Assembly: GCA_040404065.1 (NCBI GenBank)
Contig: JBBAJM010000001.1
Length of the DNA: 64,000 bases
Origin: Fontibacterium sp040404065
GTDB lineage: Bacteria; Pseudomonadota; Alphaproteobacteria; Pelagibacterales; Pelagibacteraceae
Strand: one strand, 5' to 3'
Shown piece after piece: positions 27,623 through 36,271 of this stretch; within the stretch, counting starts at the first letter, position 1; each line of letters starts with the position of its first letter. Below the pieces are notes generated by a model, which saw only the letters and a list, made by a program, of their open reading frames with translations, did no database searches and had not been told where the DNA came from. The translations under genes and the position numbers were made by a program.

Positions 27623-27769
27623 TTATTTAGTGATATCTTTTGCTTTTTGAATAGCAGTTTCTGACGTTTCTTTAATTGTTTTAATACCAGAATCAAAGAA
27701 CTTACCGATATTATCTTTTTCAGCAACACCTACTGCTAAACCCACTACAACTGCTAATACTATCCACAT
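27623..27769 (-). CDS. Small single-pass membrane peptide, 48 residues
   Basis: A 48-codon frame begins MWIVLAVVVGLAVGVAEKDN, giving one hydrophobic segment of about 15 residues. A polar amphipathic tail with regular charged spacing (KTIKETSETAIQKAKDITK) follows and is probably a surface helix. It fills the otherwise empty gap between dusA and the aminotransferase gene on the same strand, and its codon use looks like the neighbours. No Shine-Dalgarno is obvious. I do not recognise the family; a membrane-anchored helper or stress peptide is possible but unsupported. Confidence 0.6.
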   Translation of the reverse strand: MWIVLAVVVGLAVGVAEKDNIGKFFDSGIKTIKETSETAIQKAKDITK

Positions 27770-27808
27770 AAGATTATAGTAATATTTTTCTCAAATCTGT
27801 CAAATATA

Positions 27809-28804
27809 TTAATTGCTAGATTTTGCCGCATTAAAGTTATCCTTAACTAAATCCAATATATGATCAACTTTTTTGATATCTGCATCTCTAACTAACATAT
27901 TATTACTTAAATACCTCTTCCAATAATTAGCCCCTTGAATACCATGAAACAAACCTACAGTATGACGCATCACTTGATTAACACGCGTCCCTTTTTTTAC
28001 TTCAGCAAGACAATATTCAACTGTTTGTTTTACAACCTCTTCTCTTGTTGGAATATTTTCATTATTAAATATCTCTCTTTCAATATCTGCCAAAAAATAA
28101 GGTGAATGATAAATAGCTCTTCCGATCATTACCCCATCTACATTTTTTAAATGTTCTTTAATTTGATTAGTTTCTGTAATTCCACCGTTAATAATGATTT
28201 CTAAATTAGGATTGTTGTCTTTAATTTGTTTTACAATTCCATAATTTAATTTTGGAATTCTTAAATTATCTCTTGGGCTTAATCCTTTAAGAATTGCTTT
28301 TCTTGCATGCAAAATTATTGTTTTAACTCCTGTGCTTGCAATTTTTTTAACAAACTTATCTAAATATTCAAAATCTTCTACATCATCAAAACCTATTCTT
28401 GTTTTAACGGTTACTGGAAGTTTGGTTGAATTAACCATACCATTTAAACACTCCATCACTAAATCTGGTTCTTTAATTAAGCATGCGCCAAATTTATTTT
28501 TTTGAACTTTTTTACTAGGACAGCCTAGATTCAAATTAACCTCATCATAATTATAATCTTCTGCAATTTTTGAAGCTTCTGATAACTCTTTAACAGAGGA
28601 GCCTCCTAACTGAAGAGCAACCGGTTTTTCTAATTCACTAAATTCTAAAACATTTCTTTGTTTACCTTTAAGAATTGCTCCTGTTGAGATCATTTCAGAA
28701 TAAAGCATAACATTCTTGCTTATTAATCTTAAAAAGTAACGGTCGTGTCTATCAGTGCAATCCATCATAGGTGCCACGCTTACTTTTCTATTAACTTTGG
28801 ACAT
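27809..28804 (-). CDS. dusA: tRNA-dihydrouridine synthase, DusA type
   Basis: DusA (331 residues) reduces uridines in the tRNA D-loop with FMN and NADPH. The opening VAPMMDCTDRHDRYFLRL (10-27), NLNLGCPSKKVQ and the catalytic C108 in KFGACLIKEP are characteristic of DusA rather than DusB/C, as are GINGGI-like IINGGI and GVMIGRAIY. The C-terminal helical tRNA-binding domain is intact. The start overlaps the malonyl-CoA decarboxylase stop by 14 bases, making it the last gene of the TRAP/decarboxylase unit without an obvious functional link. Confidence 0.93.
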   Translation of the reverse strand: MSKVNRKVSVAPMMDCTDRHDRYFLRLISKNVMLYSEMISTGAILKGKQRNVLEFSELEKPVALQLGGSSVKELSEASKIAEDYNYDEVNLNLGCPSKKVQKNKFGACLIKEPDLVMECLNGMVNSTKLPVTVKTRIGFDDVEDFEYLDKFVKKIASTGVKTIILHARKAILKGLSPRDNLRIPKLNYGIVKQIKDNNPNLEIIINGGITETNQIKEHLKNVDGVMIGRAIYHSPYFLADIEREIFNNENIPTREEVVKQTVEYCLAEVKKGTRVNQVMRHTVGLFHGIQGANYWKRYLSNNMLVRDADIKKVDHILDLVKDNFNAAKSSN

Positions 28805-30104
28805 TTTTAATTAAATTCTCCATTATTGAGATTTTATTTTTCTTAACAAATTCTTCGTGATTTTGAACTATTTTTCCAAGCTCATAATAATAATTAACCA
28901 TAACACCAAATGATTCCTTAAATCCATTTATAGATAAATTGCCGTTAACAACAATGTCGTAGATGGAAGCGCCATTATTTAAATGAAAATAAGCAACTCC
29001 ATTAATTGGTTTATTGTTAATTTTTTCTTCCACTAAATAGTAATAAGCTATTTTTTTAAGAGCTTGTTTGTTTTGTTCAATTTTATATTGATTGAAGTTA
29101 ATATCGTCCTGTTCTTTTAAAAACATTAGTTGTTTATAATCATCATTTTTTAATATTTTTTTAATTTTATCTTCTGGCTGTTTGCTAAACCAATTTGCAA
29201 ATCCAGGTATTGGCGACAATGTGTAAAAATTTTTAACTTTTGGGAACTCTTGCTGAATTTCAAAAACAACTCTTTTAATTAAAAAATTTCCTAAGGTAAT
29301 TCCTTGTAATCCTTTATTAGAGTTGCTGATTGAATAAAAAGTTACAGCATCATAATCGTCAGCATTGTTAACACCCCCTTCAGTAATTGTTTGAATTGAT
29401 GTCCCAACACCTTTCGTAAAAGCAACTTGAACAAATATTAAAGGTTCTTTATCAAGAATAGGATGGAAGTATGCGTAAAATAATCTGTCATTTTCTAATC
29501 TTCTATAAAGCGCTTCTATACTTTTAATCTCGTGAACACGTTCGTTCTTAATTATTTTTTGCAAGATATCAGGATCAGTTTCTTTTTTAATACGAGTTAA
29601 TTTTAAAAAACCAGGATTAAACCAAGATCTAAATAAATGCCTAAAGTCTTTATCAAAATCTTTTAATACTTGATGCTTTGTTAAAAAATATATCAAGTCT
29701 TCTCTCATGCTAACAAGAGACTGAGTTCCGTTAGGAGCTAAATTTAATCTTCTTATCAATTCCTGTCTTCTTCCTTCAACAAGTTGATTTAAATTTTCTA
29801 AAGTTGTTGGATTGCTATTATCAATAAAATCTCTGCAGGCTCTATTAATGATCGAATAATCTGGTTTAAATTTTTTATTAGCTTCTAAAAAAAATTTTTC
29901 TTTTTCTTCTAAATTTGATTTTTCGTAAAGGTGCCAAAACTCTCTTGCAATAGTTATGCCTGAAACAACTCCATCTTCTGATATTAGCTGTTCACATAAC
30001 TCAGTTAAATGAGTTGCTGTATCTTTTTTTCTAGTAAATAAATTACCAAAGAATATTTTTCCTTTGTCAGCAACAAGGGTGAGGAATTTTTTTAAACCCA
30101 GCAT
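28791..30104 (-). CDS. Malonyl-CoA decarboxylase
   Basis: The 437-residue protein matches malonyl-CoA decarboxylase (MatA/MLYCD), which releases CO2 from malonyl-CoA to give acetyl-CoA. An N-terminal helical domain (about 1-190) precedes the acetyltransferase-like catalytic domain with AVTFYSISNSNKGLQGITLGN (catalytic serine region), TLSPIPGFANW and the histidine-bearing AYFHLNNGA. There is no targeting peptide. It sits nine bases after the TRAP large permease, so uptake and decarboxylation are probably co-expressed, which suggests malonate or a related acid as the imported substrate. No malonyl-CoA synthetase (MatB) is nearby. Confidence 0.9.
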   Translation of the reverse strand: MLGLKKFLTLVADKGKIFFGNLFTRKKDTATHLTELCEQLISEDGVVSGITIAREFWHLYEKSNLEEKEKFFLEANKKFKPDYSIINRACRDFIDNSNPTTLENLNQLVEGRRQELIRRLNLAPNGTQSLVSMREDLIYFLTKHQVLKDFDKDFRHLFRSWFNPGFLKLTRIKKETDPDILQKIIKNERVHEIKSIEALYRRLENDRLFYAYFHPILDKEPLIFVQVAFTKGVGTSIQTITEGGVNNADDYDAVTFYSISNSNKGLQGITLGNFLIKRVVFEIQQEFPKVKNFYTLSPIPGFANWFSKQPEDKIKKILKNDDYKQLMFLKEQDDINFNQYKIEQNKQALKKIAYYYLVEEKINNKPINGVAYFHLNNGASIYDIVVNGNLSINGFKESFGVMVNYYYELGKIVQNHEEFVKKNKISIMENLIKNVQS

Positions 30105-30113
30105 ATTGCTGTA

Positions 30114-31427
30114 TTATCCCATAACTAAAGAAGGTAACCAAGTGGCAATTTGAGGGAATGCGCAAAGTATCACTATTTGCAGTATCATTAATAATGCATA
30201 CGGCAAACAACCCCACAGAATTTTACTCAAAGCAACATCGGGAGCTATTCCTTGAATAACAAATATATTAAGTCCAACGGGTGGATGGATTAAACCAATC
30301 TCCATATTAATAGTTACAACTACACCAAACCAAATAGGGTCAAATCCTGCAGCCACAATAATTGGATAAAGAATTGGAGCTGTCATTAAAATACTTGCAA
30401 CAGGTGGCAAGAAGAAGCCAGCAACTATTAGGAATAAATTGATATAAAACATTAACAGCCATTTGTTAGAAGAAATGGCGACTAATTCTTTAGCAATAGA
30501 TTGAGTGATATATAAATTAGAAAGTACGAACGCGAATAAGAAAGATGCCGCTATAATTAAAAGCAGCATTACACTTTCAACCATCGTTTCAGAAAAAATT
30601 TCCCAGAAATATTTAGTGTTATACATCTTATAAACTACTGCAACTAACCCCATCGCAAATAATGCACCTACAGCCGATGCTTCATTAGGCGTAGCAAAAC
30701 CTCCATATAAAACGTATAGAACTCCAATAACAAGAAATACAAAAGGTAAAATTTTTGGAAGAATTTCAAATCTTTCTTTCCAAGTGTATTGGGTTACAGC
30801 AACTTTTTCTTTTCCTCTGCCTTGACTGAATCTTACATAAATATAAGCCCAGAACATAAATAAAGCTGTAAGCATAATACCAGGCATTATTCCTGCTATA
30901 AAAAGTCTGCCGATCGAAGTTCCGGTAGATATTCCGTAAATAATCATTGTGATGCTAGGAGGTATTAATATACCAAGAGTTCCTCCAGCTGCGATTGTTC
31001 CGGTTGCAAGCTCATCTGAATAACCTCTTTTTCTCATTTCAGGAATTCCCATTTTTCCAATGGCCGCACATGTTGCAGGTGACGATCCACACAATGCTGC
31101 AAATATTGCGCAAGCTCCAAGGTTAGACAAAACTAATCCCCCAGGAACTCTATTTAACCAACGATCAAGTGCTAAATATAAATCTTTTCCTGCGGGTGAA
31201 GCTGCGATTGCAATCCCCATTAATAAAAACATTGGAATAGTAACTATTCCAAAATCTTGTAAGCCATTAAAAAGCTGTTCCGCCACAAGAGGTAATCTTC
31301 CAATACCTTCGATACCAACAAAGAAAAGAGTTGATACAAGCGCAAGTCCAAATGCTATTGGAATGCCCGTCGCTAAAATTAAAAATGTAGCGCCAATGAT
31401 ATAAAGAGAAAGTACTAAAGGTGTCAT
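30114..31427 (-). CDS. TRAP transporter large permease (DctM family)
   Basis: This 437-residue inner-membrane protein is the ion-coupled transport subunit of a TRAP system. It has about a dozen hydrophobic segments and the family blocks GIPIAFGLALVSTLFF, VTIPMFLLMG, GSSPATCAAIGKMGIPEM and GGTLGILIPPSITMIIYG. The start at 31427 is preceded by AAGGGA and lies one base after the small-permease stop; an earlier in-frame start would overlap it needlessly. Together with the two upstream genes it forms a complete tripartite importer. Confidence 0.93.
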   Translation of the reverse strand: MTPLVLSLYIIGATFLILATGIPIAFGLALVSTLFFVGIEGIGRLPLVAEQLFNGLQDFGIVTIPMFLLMGIAIAASPAGKDLYLALDRWLNRVPGGLVLSNLGACAIFAALCGSSPATCAAIGKMGIPEMRKRGYSDELATGTIAAGGTLGILIPPSITMIIYGISTGTSIGRLFIAGIMPGIMLTALFMFWAYIYVRFSQGRGKEKVAVTQYTWKERFEILPKILPFVFLVIGVLYVLYGGFATPNEASAVGALFAMGLVAVVYKMYNTKYFWEIFSETMVESVMLLLIIAASFLFAFVLSNLYITQSIAKELVAISSNKWLLMFYINLFLIVAGFFLPPVASILMTAPILYPIIVAAGFDPIWFGVVVTINMEIGLIHPPVGLNIFVIQGIAPDVALSKILWGCLPYALLMILQIVILCAFPQIATWLPSLVMG

Positions 31428-31428
31428 A

Positions 31429-31929
31429 TTAATTTCCCTTAGGGTTATTGTAGTCAATCATTGTACAAAAAATATCTGCTATAGATTGAATAATTAATAA
31501 AAAAGCTCCTATCGGTAAAAATATATAAACTTTCCATAAAGGAAAATTCCAAATGGTTGGAGTTTTAAGATTTTTTTCCCAGGCATGAATAAAAAGTTCA
31601 ATGCTTGTATATAAAAATATAATTAAAAAAATAAGTGAAAAAAAAGACGCTAGATAAGACATTAATTTTTGATTTTTTTTACTCATATAGTGAGTAACAA
31701 TATCAATGCTCACATGCTTCTTTTTTAAAAGAACGTAAGGGCTGCCTACAAAAGTTGCCGCAGCTAAAGAAAAAATAACAAATTCTGTTTGCCAAGTAGT
31801 CGACATATTTAAGAAATACCTGACAATAACCATTTCGGTCGTTACAAAAACAGCTGCTATTACTAATAACGTAGCAGTTACTCCGGAAAGCCTCGATAAA
31901 TTATGCGCAAACTTTATAAAATTAATCAT
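31429..31929 (-). CDS. TRAP transporter small permease (DctQ family)
   Basis: The 166-residue protein has four hydrophobic helices: LSGVTATLLVIAAVFVTTEM, an amphipathic pair around TEFVIFSLAAATFVGSPYVL, YLASFFSLIFLIIFLYTSIEL and the final IFLPIGAFLLIIQSIADI. VLLKKKHVSIDIVTHYM is the cytoplasmic loop typical of DctQ. It pairs with DctM in the membrane. The ATG at 31929 is preferred because the longer frame would start inside the hairpin that separates it from the binding-protein gene. Translation leads straight into the large permease. Confidence 0.85.
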   Translation of the reverse strand: MINFIKFAHNLSRLSGVTATLLVIAAVFVTTEMVIVRYFLNMSTTWQTEFVIFSLAAATFVGSPYVLLKKKHVSIDIVTHYMSKKNQKLMSYLASFFSLIFLIIFLYTSIELFIHAWEKNLKTPTIWNFPLWKVYIFLPIGAFLLIIQSIADIFCTMIDYNNPKGN

Positions 31930-31944
31930 ACCAACCCTAATAAA

Positions 31945-31969
31945 ATTGGTGGGCTTTAAACCCACCAAT
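31945..31969 (-). terminator. Intercistronic hairpin with U-rich tail between TRAP binding protein and permeases
   Basis: A perfect nine-base-pair stem, ATTGGTGGG with CCCACCAAT across a seven-base loop, lies between the binding-protein stop and the small-permease ATG. On the minus strand it is followed by TTTTATTA, as in an intrinsic terminator. Partial termination here would yield more binding protein than permease, as expected for TRAP stoichiometry. A leaky terminator or a 3'-protective stem would look the same. Confidence 0.6.
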
Positions 31970-31980
31970 CAAATTTAAAA

Positions 31981-32979
31981 TTATTTAACAGCTAAAGCTT
32001 TAGCGATTAATTTATCGCCGTCTTTAACTTTCTCTGCAAATTTTTTATATGAAGTTGTTTTTGCTATTACTAACCAAGCTTTATAGTCAGCCTCAGTCAT
32101 GTAAGCAATTTGAACACCTTTTTCTTTAAATATTTTTTCCATTTTAGTGTCTAAATTTGCAGCTTCTTTAGCCATATATTGTTCTGCTTTTTTTCCTGCA
32201 GCTAATAAAGCTTCTTTTTGCTTCTCATTTAATTTATTAAATGATTTTTCAGACATAAGAATTGGTTGATACATAAACCAAAGTGCAAATTTTCCTGGAG
32301 GTGTCATACATTTAACTTGTTCGTAAAGTTTAAATGTAACAAAACTTTCTGAGCTAGTGTTAACTCCGTTTAAAACTCCACTTTGTAAACCTTGATAGAT
32401 TTCATTGCTAGGCATTGAAGCGATAGAAGCGCCTGCTCCTTTTAACATTTCTTCAAACATACTTCCCCCTGCTCTAGTCACTTGTCCTTTTGCAGATTCA
32501 GGGCTTGTTATACATTTTGTTTTAGATGCAAATCCACCTGCAAACCATGCATCAGCCAAAACAATTACCCCTTCTTGTTTTAAAATATTTTTAATATCTT
32601 TCATAAAAGGAGAAACATTCATACGAGCTGCGTGAGAGTGGTTTTTTACCAAACCAGGCATTAAAGTTGCTCCATACTCAGGTTTGAATCCTGACGCATA
32701 ATCTAATGGCAGAAGAGTCATATCTAGTTGACCTTCAGTTAGTGGTTTGTACTGCTCTGAACTTTTATATAGTGATGCGCTTGGAAAAATTCTAACATCA
32801 ACACCAACTTTTGCCTTTGCTACTTCTGATGACAAAATCTCAAGCATTTCATTTCTAGAATCTCCTTTACCTGGAAACTGATGCGATGCTTTTAAAACTA
32901 TGTCTGCTGAATATGAATTTACTCCTGATAGTATTAAAAAAATACTAACAAGCGCTGTTAAGTGTGCTTTAATTTTCAT
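31981..32979 (-). CDS. TRAP transporter periplasmic binding protein (DctP family)
   Basis: The 332-residue protein has a signal peptide (residues about 1-24, ending GVNSYSA) and a DctP-type mature domain beginning DIVLKASHQFPGKGDSR. The segment RAGGSMFEEMLKGAGA holds the conserved arginine region that clamps the substrate carboxylate, and PSNEIYQGLQSGVLNGV is typical of the family. It captures an organic acid in the periplasm. The ATG is preceded by AGGGGAG, one of the strongest ribosome-binding sites in the window, and a hairpin follows the gene; both suit high expression. Confidence 0.92.
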   Translation of the reverse strand: MKIKAHLTALVSIFLILSGVNSYSADIVLKASHQFPGKGDSRNEMLEILSSEVAKAKVGVDVRIFPSASLYKSSEQYKPLTEGQLDMTLLPLDYASGFKPEYGATLMPGLVKNHSHAARMNVSPFMKDIKNILKQEGVIVLADAWFAGGFASKTKCITSPESAKGQVTRAGGSMFEEMLKGAGASIASMPSNEIYQGLQSGVLNGVNTSSESFVTFKLYEQVKCMTPPGKFALWFMYQPILMSEKSFNKLNEKQKEALLAAGKKAEQYMAKEAANLDTKMEKIFKEKGVQIAYMTEADYKAWLVIAKTTSYKKFAEKVKDGDKLIAKALAVK

Positions 32980-33051
32980 GATCTCCCCTTAAATTTATTA
33001 AGATATTATTCTGATTTGAATGTTGTTCTTTGTCAATGTAATATTGTGTGG

Positions 33052-34212
33052 ATGAAAAATAATTTAGGACCCTTAAAAGGTATAGTTGTATTAGATTTGA
33101 CAAGGGTTTTAGTTGGTCCTTATTGCACTATGGTCTTATCGGATCTTGGAGCTCGAATTATAAAAGTAGAATCACCTGAAACTGGAGATGACAGTAGAAG
33201 TTTTGGTCCATTCATTAAAGATTATTCCGCTTATTTTATGTCTCTTAACAGAGGCAAAGAAAGTATTGCTTTAAATCTAAAAAATAAAGACGATAAAAAA
33301 ATATTTGAAAAAATATTAGCAAAATCTGATGTGCTAGTTGAAAATTTTAGACCAGGAACATTAGATAAATGGGGCTACTCTTGGGAAGTATTAAAGAAAA
33401 AATATCCAAAACTAATTTACGCCTCAGCTTCTGGATTTGGGCAAACTGGTCCTTTAAAAACTTTACCTGCATACGACATGGTTGTTCAAGGAATGGGTGG
33501 TCTTATGAGTGTAACTGGTCAGCCTGATGGAAAGCCTACTAGAGTTGGAACTTCGATCGGAGATATTACTGCAGGACTTTTTACAGCAATTGGAATTAAT
33601 GCCGCTTTATTTGACAGAGAAAAAACTGGCAAGGGTACAAAAATTGATGTGTCTATGCTTGATTGTCAGATTGCAATTTTAGAAAATGCAATCGCAAGAT
33701 ATTTTAGCAATGGTGAAGTTCCTAAACCTATGGGATCACGTCACCCCTCTATAACTCCTTTTGAGGCTTATAAAACAAAAGATAGTTTTGTAATTATTGC
33801 AGCAGGTAATGATAAGTTATTTGAAAATCTTTGTAACTCATTGGGATGCAAAGAATACGCTAAAGATAAAAGATTTGTAAATAATAAATTAAGAAATGCT
33901 AATGCCAATGATCTAAAATTAATTTTAGAAAAGTATTTAATTAAAAATAATACTAATCATTGGATTAAGCTCTTTACTAAAATGAGCATACCATGTGGAC
34001 CTATTTATAATATTAAACAAGCTGTAGAAAATCCTCAAATTAAATCTAGAAATATGATTGTAAGTTCAACGCATAAAAAAATTGGAAAATTTAAAATGGC
34101 TGGAAACCCAATTAAAATGTCTAATTATAAAGATCCGAGTACTCGAGGTGAAATTCCTGATCTAGACCAACACAGAAAAAAGATTTTAAAAGATTTTAAA
34201 ATTAAAATTTAA
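33052..34212 (+). CDS. CaiB/BaiF-type (class III) CoA-transferase
   Basis: This 386-residue protein belongs to the class III CoA-transferases, which move CoA between carboxylic acids through an aspartyl intermediate. The opening GIVVLDLTRVLVGPYCTMVLSD lies at residues 10-31, VENFRPGTLDKWG follows at 97-108, and D171 in the SIGDITAG segment aligns with the catalytic aspartate. An upstream in-frame ATG would add 30 residues that do not look like the family and would run into the divergent TRAP promoter, so 33052 is chosen. It is divergent from the TRAP genes; activating the imported acid to its CoA ester is a plausible role. Confidence 0.87.
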   Translation: MKNNLGPLKGIVVLDLTRVLVGPYCTMVLSDLGARIIKVESPETGDDSRSFGPFIKDYSAYFMSLNRGKESIALNLKNKDDKKIFEKILAKSDVLVENFRPGTLDKWGYSWEVLKKKYPKLIYASASGFGQTGPLKTLPAYDMVVQGMGGLMSVTGQPDGKPTRVGTSIGDITAGLFTAIGINAALFDREKTGKGTKIDVSMLDCQIAILENAIARYFSNGEVPKPMGSRHPSITPFEAYKTKDSFVIIAAGNDKLFENLCNSLGCKEYAKDKRFVNNKLRNANANDLKLILEKYLIKNNTNHWIKLFTKMSIPCGPIYNIKQAVENPQIKSRNMIVSSTHKKIGKFKMAGNPIKMSNYKDPSTRGEIPDLDQHRKKILKDFKIKI

Positions 34213-34677
34213 TTAAGCTTTGTCTTCTGAAGTTTCTTTTTCAGGAGCCGCTTCTAAAGCGATATCATCATCAAGATCGTCATCATCCGCTTCAATAGCC
34301 ACACCTTCAGATCCAACTTTTGGTTCTGGAATTTTTCTAGATCTTTTTGAAGGAAGAATGGCCTGACCTGATTTTGAAACTTCACCTTGATAAATATCTT
34401 CAAAAGAATCTCCGTCTGGGCTATCGAAATCTTCTTGAGCCACAGCATCGTCCGGATGATCCCTCATACGGTCGATTGTTGACTCTTCTAAATCTTTTAC
34501 TGAAACTTTTTTTTCTGCAATCTCTCTTAGAGCTAAAACTGTTCGTTTGTCATTATCCACTGGAACTTGTGGAGCATCGCCCACGCCCAATTGTAGAATA
34601 CGCTCTTTAGCCAAAATGACTAAATCGTATTGGTTATCTACTTGCTGTAAACAGTCTTCAACAGTTACTCGTGCCAT
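34213..34677 (-). CDS. rpoZ: DNA-directed RNA polymerase omega subunit
   Basis: The first ~65 residues are omega: MARVTVEDCLQQVDNQYDLV, then the LAKERI and VLALREIAE segments that contact the beta' subunit. The remaining ~90 residues form a low-complexity acidic tail rich in Asp and Glu, ending in DDDDLDDDIALE and KETSEDKA, longer than in E. coli (91 residues in total). Extended acidic tails occur in several alphaproteobacterial omega proteins. The gene abuts the CoA-transferase stop tail-to-tail with no spacer. Confidence 0.92.
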   Translation of the reverse strand: MARVTVEDCLQQVDNQYDLVILAKERILQLGVGDAPQVPVDNDKRTVLALREIAEKKVSVKDLEESTIDRMRDHPDDAVAQEDFDSPDGDSFEDIYQGEVSKSGQAILPSKRSRKIPEPKVGSEGVAIEADDDDLDDDIALEAAPEKETSEDKA

Positions 34678-34691
34678 AATTTGAATTGACC

Positions 34692-34720
34692 GTTTTATTC
34701 TTAAAGCTTAAATAAATCAA
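34692..34720 (-). promoter_or_regulatory. Possible sigma70-type promoter for rpoZ
   Basis: Reading toward rpoZ, TTGATT (plus-strand 34715-34720) and TAAAAC (34692-34697) are separated by exactly 17 bases. Each hexamer matches the -35 and -10 consensus at four of six positions. Such matches arise easily in AT-rich DNA, so the call rests mainly on the spacing and the position in the divergent gap. Confidence 0.3.
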
Positions 34721-34787
34721 GTTTTTATAAAGATTTATCTGCAATATATTAAGTGATTAATTTAACAAACGATTAATAGGAGCATAA

Positions 34788-35657
34788 ATGGCTAAAGTTA
34801 CTTTTTTAGGTCTTGGTGTAATGGGTTATCCAATGGCACGTCATATAGCAAAGGCAGGTCATGCCGTTACCGTTTATAACAGAACTACTGCTAAAGCAGA
34901 AAAATGGTCTAAAGAGTTCGGTGGAAAATTTGCAAAAACTCCAAAAGAAGCAAGTAAAGATTCTGATTTTGTATTTTGTTGTGTTGGTAATGATAATGAT
35001 TTGAAAGAAGTAACCCTAGGATCTGAAGGCGCATTTCATTCAATTAAAAAAGGGTCTGTATTTATTGACAACACAACTGCCTCTGCAAAAATCGCAAGAG
35101 AATTATTTAAAGCTGCAAAAGAAAAAAGTTTTGGTTTTTTAGACGCTCCCGTTTCTGGTGGTCAAGCGGGTGCTGAAAATGGTCAACTAACAGTAATGAT
35201 TGGTGGAGAAAATAAAGACTTTGAAAAAGCTCAAGATATAATCAAATGCTATAGCAAAAAAATGAAATTACTAGGTCCTGCTGGAAGTGGGCAGCTTGCT
35301 AAAATGGTTAATCAAATTTGTATCGCTGGTGTTGTACAGGGTTTGTCTGAAGCTATTCGTTTTGGTCAAAATGCAGGTTTAAATATGGAAGACGTTATTG
35401 AAGTTATTTCAAAAGGAGCTGCACAGTCTTGGCAAATGGAAAATAGATATAAAACTATGATCGAAAATAAATTTGATTTTGGTTTTGCAGTTGACTGGAT
35501 GAGAAAAGATCTTGGCATTACTCTTGAAGAAGCAAAAAATAATGGATCCGAGCTTCCAACTACTAAAATTATAGATGAGTATTATTCTGAGATTCAAAAA
35601 AAAGGTGGAAACAGATTTGATACCTCAAGTCTAATTACTCGACTTAAGAAAAAATAA
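34788..35657 (+). CDS. 3-hydroxyisobutyrate dehydrogenase-family oxidoreductase
   Basis: The 289-residue enzyme belongs to the beta-hydroxyacid dehydrogenase family (GarR, MmsB, GLYR). It has the Rossmann loop FLGLGVMGYPMARH (5-18), FIDNTTASAKIAREL, the substrate motif DAPVSGGQAGAENGQL and a lysine-containing GSGQLAKMVNQ. Arg in VYNRTT at the end of strand 2 favours NADPH. Likely substrates are tartronate semialdehyde, succinic semialdehyde or 3-hydroxyisobutyrate; the sequence does not decide. The ATG follows AGGAG with good spacing, and the downstream gene starts after five bases. Confidence 0.85.
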   Translation: MAKVTFLGLGVMGYPMARHIAKAGHAVTVYNRTTAKAEKWSKEFGGKFAKTPKEASKDSDFVFCCVGNDNDLKEVTLGSEGAFHSIKKGSVFIDNTTASAKIARELFKAAKEKSFGFLDAPVSGGQAGAENGQLTVMIGGENKDFEKAQDIIKCYSKKMKLLGPAGSGQLAKMVNQICIAGVVQGLSEAIRFGQNAGLNMEDVIEVISKGAAQSWQMENRYKTMIENKFDFGFAVDWMRKDLGITLEEAKNNGSELPTTKIIDEYYSEIQKKGGNRFDTSSLITRLKKK

Positions 35658-35662
35658 GTTAA

Positions 35663-36271
35663 GTGATTAAAGATATCCCAGACTATTATAATAATATTGA
35701 AGTAATTCTTGATCAGATATGGTCTTTTTTAGAAAAAGGAGTTAGTGAGCGCGATGAAGATTTCAGACTTCCTATTGTAATTATTAATTCTGAAACAGGA
35801 GCTGATGGTAGGATTGTTGTATTAAGAGGAGCTTTTAAAGATAAAAATATATTAAGATTTCACACCGACCATAGATCTCCCAAAATTGTTTCGTTAAAAA
35901 AAAATAATAAAATTTATTTTGTTTTTTATAGCAAAAAAAGAAAAATTCAGATTCGAGCTGAAGGCATAGCAACTATTCATAAAGATAATGAGATTACAAA
36001 ACAAGCATGGAAGAATACACAAATGATGAGTAGAAAATGTTATTTATCTCCTCAAGCGCCTGGCGATTTAATTAATGAATCAGCTTCTGATTTATCAAAA
36101 GAAATGGGCGGATCCCTTCCAACTCTTGAACAAAGTGAATTGGGTTATAAAAACTTTTGCGTTATTGAAAGTAAAATAAAAAGCTTTGAATGGCTTTATC
36201 TAGCTTCGCAAGGACATAGACGAGCTAAATTTATGTTAGATGAAAATAAAAGTATTTGGTTAGTCCCTTAA
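35663..36271 (+). CDS. Pyridoxamine 5'-phosphate oxidase-like FMN-binding protein
   Basis: The 202-residue protein has the split-barrel flavin-binding layout: RIVVLRGAFKDKNILRFHTDHRSPK is the FMN phosphate-binding strand region, VFYSKKRKIQIRAEGIATI follows, and the C-terminal segment FEWLYLASQGHRRAKFML closes the domain. It is related to PNPOx but lacks clear PdxH substrate motifs, so pyridoxal phosphate synthesis should not be assumed. Translation begins at a GTG; no ATG is available before the conserved region. The gene follows the dehydrogenase by five bases, and its TAA shares the palindrome TTAA with the convergent downstream stop. Confidence 0.75.
   Translation: MIKDIPDYYNNIEVILDQIWSFLEKGVSERDEDFRLPIVIINSETGADGRIVVLRGAFKDKNILRFHTDHRSPKIVSLKKNNKIYFVFYSKKRKIQIRAEGIATIHKDNEITKQAWKNTQMMSRKCYLSPQAPGDLINESASDLSKEMGGSLPTLEQSELGYKNFCVIESKIKSFEWLYLASQGHRRAKFMLDENKSIWLVP

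Noticed and set aside
32962..33051. A 30-residue N-terminal extension of the CoA-transferase
   Set aside because: The extra residues are cysteine-rich and unlike the family, and they would overlap the 5' end of the divergent TRAP binding-protein gene.
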